Shown here: one piece after another, positions 1 to 8,213 of the stretch
Layout: each line of letters begins with the position of its first letter
Numbering within the stretch: the stretch's first letter is position 1
Origin: an uncultured Eubacterium sp.
GTDB lineage: Bacteria; Bacillota; Clostridia; Lachnospirales; CAG-274
Direction: 5' to 3'
NCBI GenBank assembly: GCA_900551755.1
Contig: URXK01000008.1
Coordinates: forward strand, 1 to 64,000
DNA length: 64,000 nt
Made by a program: the position numbers and the translations under genes
Notes under the pieces: generated by a model
What the model saw: the letters and a program-made list of their open reading frames with translations, nothing else
What the model was told of the DNA's origin: nothing
Databases searched by the model: none

Positions 1-1
1 T

Positions 2-1858
2 AACATACCAACAACTAATGTTAAGTACGGTGACAAGATTAACTCTAACTTACCAAGTACAGAGCCAACAAAAACAGGTTACACATTTATTGGTTGGGTA
101 AAGGAAAACGGAAGTACATTAAATGATAGTGATGTAATGACTGAAACAGGTTACACAGTTTACGCAAGCTGGAAAGCAAGTGATATTTTAGCTGAGGAAC
201 AGATTATTGTTGGAAAATATAATGAAAATATAGACTATGTTTCTATAAATCAAAATATTTCAAACGGAACAGGAAAATATACTTTTGCACTTGCTTCTGA
301 CCAGAAATTGCCAAGTGGTGTTAATATTGATAATGATGGCAATATATATGGTAAATATATGGTTGCTGGAGAATTTGTAGTTAATGTTACAGTTACAGAC
401 GCAAACACAGGAGCAACTACTATTAAGGTTGTAAAGTTTGAAATTGCAAAGGCTGATGTTAATGAAGTTGTTTTTCCTGTTATTACTGAAAGCATAGCTT
501 ATGGAACAAAACTTAGTGATATTAAGTTAGAAGGAAAGGGCGACGGCGTTTTTGAATGGGTTGAGCCTAACACAATTCCAGAAGTTAAAAATAACGGCTA
601 TGCAGTTAAGTTTATTCCTAATGACAGTGCTATAAATAATTATAACTACGGCAATGACTTCAAGTTTGAAAGAACTGTTAATGTTACAGTAACTCCAATA
701 GAACCTACATTAAAAACTGCTCCAACAGCAGCAAAAATTACTAAGGGTTCAGCATTAAAGTCAGTAGCAATAAATGGTGGTATTTGCGTAGGTCTTGACG
801 GACAAGAATTAAAGGGTAACTTTAACTGGAAAGAATCTGATGAAGTATTATCATCAACTGGCGAGTATAAAAAGACTGTTGTATTTACACCAGATAATGC
901 TAATTACAAGACTATTGAGTTTGATGTAAGTGTTACAGTAAATAGTGCTTCTAGCGGTGCTGGACATTCATCATCAAGTGGAACATCAACAACATATACA
1001 ATTGAAGTATCTTGCTCAAATGGTGGTTCTATCTCACCTAGTGGAAAGATTAGTGTATCTAAGAACGATAGTGCAACATTTACTTTTGAGGCTAATGATG
1101 GTTATGAGGTTTCAAGTGTATTAGTTGATGGCGAAAAGGTTGATGTTAATAGCCTTGATGGTAAGTATGTTTTCAACAATGTAAATAGTAATCACAGTAT
1201 TTATGTTGAGTTTAAAAAGAGTGAAACAACTGAAAATGTAACAGAGCAGGTAACTGAGGAAGTAACTAAGTCTGAAGAAAATACTGTTGAACAAACTGAT
1301 GATGTTCAATATATTCAGGGTTATCCAGACGGAAGTTTCAAACCGTCTAAATCTCTTACAAGAGCAGAGGCTACAGTTGTTTTAGCTAATATTTTAAACA
1401 TACAGCCAACAGATGACAATTATGAAACTAAGTTTAGCGATGTTAAGCCACAACAATGGTTTTATAATTATGTAAGTGCTCTTACAGAAAAGGGTATAAT
1501 AAATGGTTATCCAGATGGAACATTTAGACCAAATGATAAGATAACAAGAGCTGAAATGGTTACTCTTGTTGTTAAAGCTCTTGGCTTAAATGGAGAATAT
1601 GAAAGTTCATTTAGTGACATTTCTAATTCTTGGGCAAAAGATGCAATTGCAATTGCTAGTGCTAAGGGTTGGATAAATGGATATTCAGACGGAACTTTTA
1701 GACCTAACGATAGCATTACAAGAGCAGAAACTGTTGTATTCCTTAATAATGTAATTGGTGTAGATGTATCTACAAATGTTTCAGAATCTAAGTTTACAGA
1801 TGTTAAAACAAGTGATTGGTTCTTTGAAGCTGTTATGGTTGCAACAGGCAATAGATAG
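2..1858 (+). CDS. SLH-domain cell-surface protein (5' partial)
   Basis: The reading frame is open from the left edge, so the true start lies outside the window; about 618 residues are visible. From the N-terminal side there is the end of a Listeria-Bacteroides (InlB B-type) repeat with the motif GYTFIGW, then immunoglobulin- or cadherin-like beta-rich segments, then a divergent InlB-type repeat (GGSISPSG, then DGYEVSSVLVDG). A Thr/Glu-rich linker leads to three S-layer-homology units with the signatures GYPDGSFKP, GYPDGTFRP and GYSDGTFRP, each followed by TRAE. The C terminus stops inside a fourth half-repeat (FTDVKTSDWFFEAV). By family, SLH units bind pyruvylated wall polymers and anchor surface proteins non-covalently. 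The ligand of the upstream repeats cannot be told from sequence. A hairpin terminator follows the stop. The architecture is clear; the role beyond adhesion or surface display is inference. Confidence 0.9.
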   Translation, partial: NIPTTNVKYGDKINSNLPSTEPTKTGYTFIGWVKENGSTLNDSDVMTETGYTVYASWKASDILAEEQIIVGKYNENIDYVSINQNISNGTGKYTFALASDQKLPSGVNIDNDGNIYGKYMVAGEFVVNVTVTDANTGATTIKVVKFEIAKADVNEVVFPVITESIAYGTKLSDIKLEGKGDGVFEWVEPNTIPEVKNNGYAVKFIPNDSAINNYNYGNDFKFERTVNVTVTPIEPTLKTAPTAAKITKGSALKSVAINGGICVGLDGQELKGNFNWKESDEVLSSTGEYKKTVVFTPDNANYKTIEFDVSVTVNSASSGAGHSSSSGTSTTYTIEVSCSNGGSISPSGKISVSKNDSATFTFEANDGYEVSSVLVDGEKVDVNSLDGKYVFNNVNSNHSIYVEFKKSETTENVTEQVTEEVTKSEENTVEQTDDVQYIQGYPDGSFKPSKSLTRAEATVVLANILNIQPTDDNYETKFSDVKPQQWFYNYVSALTEKGIINGYPDGTFRPNDKITRAEMVTLVVKALGLNGEYESSFSDISNSWAKDAIAIASAKGWINGYSDGTFRPNDSITRAETVVFLNNVIGVDVSTNVSESKFTDVKTSDWFFEAVMVATGNR

Positions 1859-1898
1859 TTTTTTAGTAGCTATTCTATTAAATAATGTAATATAAAAT

Positions 1899-1949
1899 GA
1901 CCTCCAAAAGTTGGATATTTTAAATCTAGCTATTGGAGGTCTATTTTTT
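1899..1949 (+). terminator. Intrinsic terminator after the SLH gene
   Basis: GACCTCCAA (1899-1907) pairs with TTGGAGGTC (1933-1941) across a 25-nt loop and is followed by TATTTTTT. It lies 40 bp after the SLH stop and before the sigK promoter region. Confidence 0.75.
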
Positions 1950-1966
1950 GCAAATGTTTTATTAAA

Positions 1967-1994
1967 TATATATTGAAAATCTATCACATAAAAT
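1967..1994 (+). promoter_or_regulatory. Possible mother-cell (SigE/SigK-type) promoter for sigK
   Basis: ATATATT (1967-1973), a 13-nt spacer and CATAAAAT (1987-1994) resemble the SigE-type pattern (ATATT-like -35, CATA-n-AAT -10). No SigA-like pair was seen in this gap. The match is weak and rests on the expected regulation of sigK. Confidence 0.3.
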
Positions 1995-2031
1995 GCCCAT
2001 TGTTAATAATATATATTAAGGGGGTGTTTTG

Positions 2032-2670
2032 GTGGTGTTTTTTCCTTCTTTTATGGTCACAGGCGGAGAACTGCCTTCAACTTTAACTGCTGAGGAGGAA
2101 GAAAAATATGTTAAACTTTGGGAGCAGGGAGATATTTCTGCTCGCAACAAATTAATTGAGCATAACCTTAGATTGGTGGCACATATTGCCAAAAAATATA
2201 ATCAATATAAAGATAATGAGGATTTGATTTCTATTGGTACAATTGGCCTTGTTAAGGCTGTTTCAACTTATAAGGCTGATAAGGGCAGATTGGCAACCTA
2301 TGGTGCAAGGTGTATTGAAAATGAAATACTTATGTATCTTCGTCAAAATAAAAAACGGCAAAATGATATAAGTTTACAAGAAAGTGTTGGTATTGATAAG
2401 GAGGGTAATGAAGTAACCCTTGAGGAAAAATTGGCTGATGAGGGCAAAAGTGTTGAAGAAATAACAGCTTTAAAAATGACTGTGGAAAAACTATATAAAA
2501 TAATGAAGGAAAGACTGACACCACGAGAACTTGAAATTGTAATTCTTCGTTACGGACTAAATGGTCAAAAACCTGTAACTCAAAGAGAAATAGCTAAAAC
2601 AATGGGAATAAGTAGAAGCTATGTGTCAAGAATTGAAACAAGGGCTTTATCTAAGCTAAAGGATTTATAA
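2032..2670 (+). CDS. sigK: RNA polymerase sporulation sigma factor SigK
   Basis: This is a sigma-70 family factor of about 212 residues. Region 2 carries the diagnostic block HNLRLVAHIAKKY, then DLISIGTIGL and ATYGARCIENEILM. Region 4 ends with TQREIAKTMGISRSYVSRIE, the -35-binding helix-turn-helix. These blocks match SigK (and its paralogue SigE); the short hydrophobic N-terminal leader (VFFPSFMV) before LTAEEEEKY suggests the pro-sequence that is removed by proteolysis during sporulation. The gene is intact, with no skin-like insertion. The ribosome-binding site AAGGGGG (2018-2024) best fits GTG 2032; TTG 2029 and GTG 2035 are alternatives. By family it directs late mother-cell transcription (coat and cortex genes). 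SigK against SigE is decided by the leader and total length. Confidence 0.9.
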   Translation: MVFFPSFMVTGGELPSTLTAEEEEKYVKLWEQGDISARNKLIEHNLRLVAHIAKKYNQYKDNEDLISIGTIGLVKAVSTYKADKGRLATYGARCIENEILMYLRQNKKRQNDISLQESVGIDKEGNEVTLEEKLADEGKSVEEITALKMTVEKLYKIMKERLTPRELEIVILRYGLNGQKPVTQREIAKTMGISRSYVSRIETRALSKLKDL

Positions 2671-2689
2671 AATAGTATCGCTTTTGCGA

Positions 2690-2731
2690 TGCTTACATAT
2701 ACATACTGTTGGGCGTAAGCCTTATTTTTTT
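2690..2731 (+). terminator. Weak terminator-like hairpin after sigK
   Basis: GCTTAC (2690-2695) can pair with GTAAGC (2716-2721) ahead of CTTATTTTTTT. The stem is short and the loop long, so this is only a candidate. Confidence 0.3.
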
Positions 2732-2778
2732 GCAATAAAATGTAAATTAAGGTGATTAATAGGGTATGAAATTAAGCA

Positions 2779-2806
2779 TTGACAACATAAAAATTAGTTG
2801 TATACT
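2779..2806 (+). promoter_or_regulatory. SigA promoter for the NagZ-like gene
   Basis: TTGACA (2779-2784), 16-nt spacer, TATACT (2801-2806). It covers the upstream TTG codon at 2798, so translation must begin further down, at ATG 2834. Confidence 0.75.
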
Positions 2807-2833
2807 GTAATAAAGATAGGACTGGTGTACATT

Positions 2834-4138
2834 ATGAATAAGAAAAAGAGTAACACAAAAAAACAAACAAAATATGGTAAAAGTAAACTTATAATAGGTG
2901 TAAGTATAGGAATTGGACTTGCAATACTTTTGACTTGCTTTTTTATGATATTTAAAAATAATGATGTAGAGCCTGTTAGTCAATTTTTAAAAACAGAGGA
3001 AACATCATCAGAAAATAGTACAAATGAAGTAACTACAGTTAGTAATTCTCAAGTAAGCAATTCAGCCGTAGAAACTGATAGCAAATTAACAAAAAAAGCA
3101 GAGAAAATATTGTCATCTATGACTTTAGAGGAAAAAGTTAATCAAATGTTTTTTATTACACCAGAGGCTTTGACCGGTGTTGATTGCGTAGTGGCTGCTG
3201 GTGAACAGACAAAATCATCTTTAGAGGCTCATCCTGTTGGTGGTATTATATATTTTGGACAAAATATAACAGGTGAAAAACAAACTAAAGAAATGATTGC
3301 AAATATTAAAAAATATGGCAAAGATGTTTGCAAAGTTCCTCTTTTTATAGGTATAGACGAGGAAGGTGGAACTGTTGCAAGACTTGGCAACAGTGATACT
3401 GTCAATGTTAAAAAAGTTGATAATATGTCAGTAATAGGAAAAAGTGGGGATATTAAAAACGCATATAAAGCAGGAGATACTATTGGTAAGTATTTGTCTG
3501 ACTATGGTTTTAATATTGACTTTGCTCCTGATGCAGATGTTTTAACTAATAGTCAAAATCAAGTTGTAAAGGATAGGAGCTTTGGTAGTGACTCTAAATT
3601 AGTGTCACAAATGGCATTAGAGGTATCAAAAGGCTTAAATGATAATGGCATTTATTCTTGTTTTAAGCATTTCCCTGGTCACGGAGCAACAAAAGATGAT
3701 ACTCACGAAGGCTTTGCTTATACTGACAAAACTTATGAAGAACTTTCTAAAAGTGAGTTAGTTCCTTTTGTAGATGCAATAAATAATAATGCAGATTTTA
3801 TTATGGTAGGGCATATTTCAGTACCACAAGTTGTAGGAGATAAAACTCCTGCATCTATTTCTTCTGTAATAATAAATGATATTTTAAAAGGAAGATTGGG
3901 GTATAAGGGTATTGTAATTACAGATTCATTATCTATGGGAGCATTAACTAATCTTTATCAATCTGATGAAATTGCTGTTAGAGCAGTAAATGCAGGTGTT
4001 GATGTATTGCTAATGCCACAAAATTTCAATCAGGCTTACAACGGATTATTAAATGCTGTAAAGTCTGGTAAAATAAGTGAAAAAAGAATAGACGAGTCTG
4101 TTTTAAAAATTATTGAAAAAAAGTTAAAGTATTTATAA
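2834..4138 (+). CDS. nagZ: Membrane-anchored beta-N-acetylhexosaminidase, GH3 (NagZ-like)
   Basis: A protein of 434 residues. A cytoplasmic Lys-rich N terminus is followed by one membrane segment (about residues 20-40, LIIGVSIGIGLAILL), a Ser/Thr/Glu-rich linker and a GH3 N-terminal TIM-barrel domain. Visible motifs are GIDEEGGTVAR, KHFPGHG, the Asp-Thr-His of the NagZ acid/base loop just after it (KDDTHEG), and VITDSLSMGAL, which supplies the catalytic Asp nucleophile. By family it releases N-acetylglucosamine from peptidoglycan fragments; the anchor places it on the outer membrane face, unlike cytoplasmic Gram-negative NagZ. It has its own promoter and is monocistronic as far as can be seen. 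The start is ATG 2834 because the promoter overlaps the upstream TTG. Function is secure at family level; a wider substrate range is possible. Confidence 0.87.
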   Translation: MNKKKSNTKKQTKYGKSKLIIGVSIGIGLAILLTCFFMIFKNNDVEPVSQFLKTEETSSENSTNEVTTVSNSQVSNSAVETDSKLTKKAEKILSSMTLEEKVNQMFFITPEALTGVDCVVAAGEQTKSSLEAHPVGGIIYFGQNITGEKQTKEMIANIKKYGKDVCKVPLFIGIDEEGGTVARLGNSDTVNVKKVDNMSVIGKSGDIKNAYKAGDTIGKYLSDYGFNIDFAPDADVLTNSQNQVVKDRSFGSDSKLVSQMALEVSKGLNDNGIYSCFKHFPGHGATKDDTHEGFAYTDKTYEELSKSELVPFVDAINNNADFIMVGHISVPQVVGDKTPASISSVIINDILKGRLGYKGIVITDSLSMGALTNLYQSDEIAVRAVNAGVDVLLMPQNFNQAYNGLLNAVKSGKISEKRIDESVLKIIEKKLKYL

Positions 4139-4235
4139 AAAGTTGTTAAAGTATAGCTTTATAATATTTAATCAAATGAAGTTTTATATATTAATGTATG
4201 TTACCTTTTGTCTAAATATTATACAAATAATATAG

Positions 4236-4264
4236 TTGATTATTTTTATTTTAAATAGTATAAT
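4236..4264 (+). promoter_or_regulatory. SigA promoter for the DUF1015 gene
   Basis: TTGATT (4236-4241), 17-nt spacer, TATAAT (4259-4264). The AAAAGGAGG ribosome-binding site and ATG 4294 follow. Confidence 0.8.
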
Positions 4265-4293
4265 GAAAAAAAGAGATAAAAGGAGGAATTTTT

Positions 4294-5538
4294 ATGTCAA
4301 TTATAAGACCCTTTAAAGGCTACAGACCTACACAAGAACTTTGTAGCAAGGTAGCAGCACTTCCTTATGATGTAATGACATCTGACGAGGCTAGAGAAAT
4401 GGTTAAGGACAATCCTTATTCATTCCTTCACATTGACAAGGCTGAAATAGACTTGCCAAAAGATACTGACCACTATTCTGATGTAGTTTATCAAAAAGCT
4501 AAGGATAACCTTTGGAATATGGTTAAAGGTGGTATTTACATTCAGGATAAAAAGCCAGTTTTATATATTTATCAGCTTACAATGAATGGCAAAAGCCAAA
4601 CTGGACTTGTTGCCTGCACTTCTATTGATGAATACATTGAAAACAAAATAAAGAAACACGAGCTTACAAGAGCTGATAAAGAGGAGGACAGAATTCGCCA
4701 CGTAGATACTTGTAATGCAAATACTGGTCCTATTTTCCTTACTTACAAGAATAAGGAAAACATTGATAAAATTATTAATAAAGCTATTGAAAATGAGCCA
4801 ATATATGATTTTACAGCAGAAGATGGTATTAAGCATACAGTTTGGCTCATAGATAATGATGAAGTTATTAATGGTCTTATTAGTGAATTTAAGTCTGTTC
4901 CAGCTCTTTATATTGCTGATGGTCATCACAGAAATGCGTCAGCTGTTAAGGTTGGTTTAAAGAGAAGACAGGAAAATCCTAATTATACAGGTGATGAAGA
5001 ATTTAATTATTATTTATCTGTAATTTTCCCAGATAATCAGCTTTACATTATGGATTACAACAGAGTTGTTAAGGACTTAAATGGTTTAAGTAAAGAAGAA
5101 TTTATAGCTAAAGTAAGTGAAAAATTTGATGTAGCAGAATATAATGGCAATGATTGTTATAAGCCTAGTGAAAAGCACACTTTTGGTATGTATTTAGATA
5201 AAAAGTGGTATTCATTAAAGGCTAAAGATGCTATTGTTGATGAAAATGATACTGTAGCTTGCCTTGATGTATCTATACTCCAAAAGGAACTTTTAGCTCC
5301 AATATTAGGTATTGGTGACCCAAGAACTGACAAGAGAATTGACTTTGTTGGTGGTATAAGAGGTCTTAAGGAGCTTGAAAAGAGAGTAGATAGTGGAGAA
5401 ATGAAGGTTGCTTTCTCTATGTATCCAACTACTATGGAACAGCTTATGAATATTGCTGATGATAACAAAATTATGCCTCCTAAGTCAACTTGGTTTGAAC
5501 CTAAGTTGAGAAGTGGTATTTTTGTACACGAGCTTTAA
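4294..5538 (+). CDS. DUF1015 family protein
   Basis: A 414-residue cytoplasmic protein with the hallmarks of the DUF1015 family: the N-terminal IIRPFKGYRP, then VAALPYDVMTSDEAREM, the His-rich IADGHHRNASA (about residues 207-217) and a C-terminal GGIRGLKELEKRV segment. No signal peptide or membrane segment is seen. The biochemical function of the family is not established; in Clostridia such genes often sit near serine biosynthesis genes, which are not present here. The gene has a good promoter and ribosome-binding site and is followed by an intrinsic terminator, so it is probably monocistronic. The terminator's left part is duplicated 719 bp downstream (see the direct repeats). Confidence 0.9.
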   Translation: MSIIRPFKGYRPTQELCSKVAALPYDVMTSDEAREMVKDNPYSFLHIDKAEIDLPKDTDHYSDVVYQKAKDNLWNMVKGGIYIQDKKPVLYIYQLTMNGKSQTGLVACTSIDEYIENKIKKHELTRADKEEDRIRHVDTCNANTGPIFLTYKNKENIDKIINKAIENEPIYDFTAEDGIKHTVWLIDNDEVINGLISEFKSVPALYIADGHHRNASAVKVGLKRRQENPNYTGDEEFNYYLSVIFPDNQLYIMDYNRVVKDLNGLSKEEFIAKVSEKFDVAEYNGNDCYKPSEKHTFGMYLDKKWYSLKAKDAIVDENDTVACLDVSILQKELLAPILGIGDPRTDKRIDFVGGIRGLKELEKRVDSGEMKVAFSMYPTTMEQLMNIADDNKIMPPKSTWFEPKLRSGIFVHEL

Positions 5539-5543
5539 AATGT

Positions 5544-5571
5544 ATAAATGTCTAGTTGCTTTATGTGACTA
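5544..5571. repeat. 28-bp direct repeat, left copy
   Basis: Positions 5544-5571 are identical over all 28 bases to 6263-6290; the bases on either side differ. The copy forms the left arm and loop of the DUF1015 terminator. The two copies bracket the RelB/YafQ cassette exactly, and the right copy begins at the first base after the ancestral toxin stop codon. Confidence 0.9.
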
Positions 5572-5581
5572 GGCATTTTTT
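5548..5581 (+). terminator. Terminator of the DUF1015 gene
   Basis: ATGTCTAGT (5548-5556) pairs with ACTAGGCAT (5568-5576), one G-T pair, followed by TTTTTT. Confidence 0.8.
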
Positions 5582-5639
5582 ATGTGAAAAATTATTATAT
5601 TTTGGGGTATAATATTAAAAAACTTAATTAAAATTTGGA

Positions 5640-5677
5640 AATTAAAATGCTTATTACTTGACATTAGCATTTTAATT
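5640..5677. promoter_or_regulatory. Inverted-repeat operator of the toxin-antitoxin cassette
   Basis: AATTAAAATGCT (5640-5651) and AGCATTTTAATT (5666-5677) are perfect 12-bp inverted copies separated by 14 nt. They overlap the -35 box and the promoter spacer. RelB/DinJ antitoxins are dimers that autorepress through such palindromes, so this is a likely operator (inference). Confidence 0.6.
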
Positions 5678-5686
5678 GCATATAAT
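5658..5686 (+). promoter_or_regulatory. Consensus SigA promoter of the toxin-antitoxin cassette
   Basis: TTGACA (5658-5663), 17-nt spacer, TATAAT (5681-5686): exact consensus at both boxes. Confidence 0.85.
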
Positions 5687-5707
5687 GTTATTGAAAGAGG
5701 TGATTTT

Positions 5708-5986
5708 ATGGTAGCAAAAGTAGCTAGTGTTAGCTTTCGTATTGATAGTGAATTAAAAAATCAAGCAGATAAATTATTTAATAATTTAGGAATGAACCTT
5801 ACAACTGCTTTTAATATATTTCTTAGACAGTCTGTAAGAGAAGGAAGAATTCCTTTTGAAATTACTATGAACTCGCCTAATGCTGAAACAATTTCTGCTA
5901 TGCGTGAGGCAGAAAGGATAGCTAATGACCCAACGGTAAAAGGTTTTAATTCTGTTGATGAATTAATGGCTGATTTAAACGAATGA
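5708..5986 (+). CDS. relB: RelB/DinJ family antitoxin
   Basis: A 92-residue protein. The N-terminal half has the ribbon-helix-helix signature of DinJ/RelB (VSFRIDSELKNQADKLF, then GMNLTTAFNIFLRQSV), which binds DNA as a dimer; the C-terminal part (NAETISAMREAERI onward) is the region that wraps the toxin. Its TGA overlaps the toxin ATG by four bases (ATGA), the usual coupling in these modules. Promoter and palindromic operator lie immediately upstream, pointing to autoregulation. The reading frame is intact although the partner toxin is broken, so it may persist as a solitary antitoxin or regulator. Confidence 0.9.
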   Translation: MVAKVASVSFRIDSELKNQADKLFNNLGMNLTTAFNIFLRQSVREGRIPFEITMNSPNAETISAMREAERIANDPTVKGFNSVDELMADLNE

Positions 5987-6262
5987 TGTATGAAATAAAA
6001 AGAACTACAAAATTTAAAAAAGATTATAAACTTGCTGTTAAAAGAGGTCTTGATATATCAAAGCTGAAAATTGTAATTCAATTATTAGCAGAGGGAAAAA
6101 CTTTGCCTGAGGAATATAAAGACCACTCACTTTCTGGAGAGTGGATAGGGCAGAGAATGTCATATTCAACCGGATTGGCTTCTTGTTTATTATTATTCAG
6201 AGATTGTTCTTGTTTTAACTTTAGCTAGAACAGGAACTCACAGTGACTTATTTAATAATTAA
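5983..6262 (+). pseudogene. YafQ-family mRNA interferase toxin, frameshifted
   Basis: The first 56 residues (YEIKRTTKFKKDYKLAVKRG onward, with KDHSLSGEW) are those of a YafQ/RelE-superfamily toxin. After ATAGGG at about 6150 the frame is lost and the annotated frame ends at 6228 with unrelated sequence. The neighbouring frame from 6152 reads RECHIQPDWLLVYYY and continues to ARTGTHSDLFNN and TAA at 6260-6262, exactly the expected family C terminus. The change is equivalent to a net loss of two bases (or gain of one). The family's catalytic His, Asp-Trp and terminal His all lie in the lost part, so the product should be inactive unless the shift is an assembly error or is programmed. It overlaps the antitoxin stop by four bases. 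Confidence 0.85.
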
Positions 6263-6290
6263 ATAAATGTCTAGTTGCTTTATGTGACTA
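6263..6290. repeat. 28-bp direct repeat, right copy
   Basis: Identical to 5544-5571. It starts immediately after the ancestral toxin stop codon and lacks the partner arm of the hairpin, so it cannot act as a terminator by itself. Confidence 0.9.
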
Positions 6291-6300
6291 TAAACTTTTT

Positions 6301-6334
6301 ATAAAAAGCCACCTAGATTTAAAACTAGGTGGCT
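6301..6334 (-). terminator. Terminator of proC
   Basis: AGCCACCTAG (6307-6316) pairs with CTAGGTGGCT (6325-6334). Read on the minus strand, the stem is followed by TTTTTAT. Confidence 0.85.
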
Positions 6335-6343
6335 AATTTAGTA

Positions 6344-7144
6344 TTACTTATTCATACTTCTATCTTTTTCTACAATATTTTCAACAGCCTTTACAATACC
6401 GGCAGTGAATTTATATTCTTCAAGTGTACAAAGACCTTCAATAGTAGTTCCGCCAGGAGAACAAACTTTATCAACAAGTTCCTGTGGGTGTTCAGTGCTA
6501 TTAAGGAACATAGTAGCACTACCAACAACGGCTGTGCCAGCAATTTCAAGAGCCTGTTTTTTATTCATACCCATTTTTTGAGCACCTCTTGCAAGGGCAT
6601 CAATAAAAGCATAAACATAAGCTGGGGAGCAACCAGCAATAGCACAGAAAACACCAAACTGACTTTCAGGTACTTCTGTAGCAAGACCAATAGATGAAAG
6701 TAAGTCTTTAACAACACTTAAGTCATCATTAGATGCAAACTCGTTTTTGCAAAGTGATGTTGCAGACATTAATATTTCAGCATTAATATTTGGCATTATT
6801 CTAACAAGTCTAACATCAAAGTCAAACATATCAGTAATATTTTCAGTAGAAAGACCAGCAGCCATTGATACTACAATAGGATTTTCAGCTTTAACAGTAT
6901 CTCTAATTTCGTTAATAACAGTTTTAAACATTACGGGCTTAACTGCCAAAAATAAAACATCACATTTACAGGCATCACTAGCTGTTTCAGCAGAATTAAT
7001 GCCTAATGAATTAGCCATATCACTAAGAGCAGATTTATTTTTTCTATTAACAATTATATTTTGTGGTTCAACTTTGTTGCTTTTAATAAAACCTCTAATA
7101 ATTGCACCACCCATATTACCAGCACCAATAAAACCTATTTTCAT
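6344..7144 (-). CDS. proC: Pyrroline-5-carboxylate reductase
   Basis: A 266-residue enzyme for the last step of proline synthesis, reducing pyrroline-5-carboxylate with NAD(P)H. The N-terminal dinucleotide-binding motif IGFIGAGNMGGAI is clear, VLFLAVKP follows, and the C-terminal signature region is seen at CSPAYVYAFIDAL and CSPGGTTIEGL. The length is typical. A GGAGGA ribosome-binding site precedes ATG 7144, and a hairpin terminator lies beyond the stop. It sits 28 bp downstream of nadA in the same direction, so it may be cotranscribed with nadC-nadA, although the pathways are unrelated. Confidence 0.95.
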   Translation of the reverse strand: MKIGFIGAGNMGGAIIRGFIKSNKVEPQNIIVNRKNKSALSDMANSLGINSAETASDACKCDVLFLAVKPVMFKTVINEIRDTVKAENPIVVSMAAGLSTENITDMFDFDVRLVRIMPNINAEILMSATSLCKNEFASNDDLSVVKDLLSSIGLATEVPESQFGVFCAIAGCSPAYVYAFIDALARGAQKMGMNKKQALEIAGTAVVGSATMFLNSTEHPQELVDKVCSPGGTTIEGLCTLEEYKFTAGIVKAVENIVEKDRSMNK

Positions 7145-7172
7145 AACTAAATCCTCCCTACATTACTTTAAA

Positions 7173-8213
7173 TTAACTTAATGAAAGCATTGTATCAAGG
7201 GACATAATAGCCTCTTTAGCAGTCTGCTTATCAACTGTAACCTGCTTAGTAAAATCACCCTTTAAAATATCTTCTAATGTATCACATAGATTTTCAAGAG
7301 TAGTCTTATTCATATTCATACAAATACTGCCTGTGCTAAGTATCTTAATATCTTTGTCAGGAAATCTTTCCTGTAATCTAGTAACAAGATTAAATTCTGT
7401 ACCAACAACCCATTTAGAACCACTTTCAGCATTTTCAACAGCTTTAATAAGGTAAGTTGTTGAACCAGTACCATCACATTTTTTAACAACTTCGTGCTTA
7501 CATTCTGGGTGTACAATAATCTTAGCATCTGGGTTTGACTTTCTGGCAGCATCAACCATATCTGTTGTTATTCTGTGGTGAACGTGGCAATAACCGTTCC
7601 AAAGAATCATTTTAACTTCCTCTGGTTTACAGCTATAAGAAAGGGTTTCTGTCTTTTGGTCATAAAGAGCAAGACATTGTTCATCAACACCAAGACTAAC
7701 AGCAGTGTTAGCACCTAAGTTTTGGTCAGGTAAGAAAAGGATTTTATCCTTAACACTAAAGCCCCATTTTACAACCTTTTCAGCATTACCAGATGTAACT
7801 GTTGTACCACCGTGAACTCCACAGAAAGCCTTAACTTCAGCCTTTGAATTAATATATGTAATAGGAACAATACTGTCGCCTAATTCTTTAGTAATAATAT
7901 CCCAAGCAATTTCAGCACTTTCTCTATCAGCCATATCAGCCATAGGACATCCAGCAAGAGGAGCTGGTAAAAGTACCTTTTGATAATCTTCTGAAAGAAT
8001 ATCAGCAGTTTCTGCCATAAAGTGAACACCACAAAAAACAATGTACTTTGCTGTTTTATTCTTCTCTGCAATTTGAGCCAACTTTAAACTATCGCCAATA
8101 GCATCAGCTAAAGCAACTATTTCGTCTTTCTGATAATGATGAGCAAGTATTAATAAGTCATCACCAAGTTGAGCTTTTATTTCTTTAATTCTGTTAGTTA
8201 AATTATCTGTCAT
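7173..8213 (-). CDS. nadA: Quinolinate synthase NadA
   Basis: A 346-residue iron-sulfur enzyme that condenses iminoaspartate with dihydroxyacetone phosphate to quinolinate in de novo NAD synthesis. Candidate cluster-ligand cysteines lie in FCGVHFM (about residue 61), ILWNGYC (about 209) and SICMNMNK (about 298); CGVHGGTTVTSGNA and VHPECKH are conserved substrate-site blocks. The start codon overlaps the nadC stop as ATGA, and an AAGGAGG site lies inside the nadC 3' end, so the two are translationally coupled. The usual third partner nadB (aspartate oxidase) is not in this operon. Confidence 0.95.
   Translation of the reverse strand: MTDNLTNRIKEIKAQLGDDLLILAHHYQKDEIVALADAIGDSLKLAQIAEKNKTAKYIVFCGVHFMAETADILSEDYQKVLLPAPLAGCPMADMADRESAEIAWDIITKELGDSIVPITYINSKAEVKAFCGVHGGTTVTSGNAEKVVKWGFSVKDKILFLPDQNLGANTAVSLGVDEQCLALYDQKTETLSYSCKPEEVKMILWNGYCHVHHRITTDMVDAARKSNPDAKIIVHPECKHEVVKKCDGTGSTTYLIKAVENAESGSKWVVGTEFNLVTRLQERFPDKDIKILSTGSICMNMNKTTLENLCDTLEDILKGDFTKQVTVDKQTAKEAIMSLDTMLSLS

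Noticed and set aside
6747..7181. A 144-codon plus-strand frame over proC
   Set aside because: Shadow of proC, which has full family motifs on the other strand.
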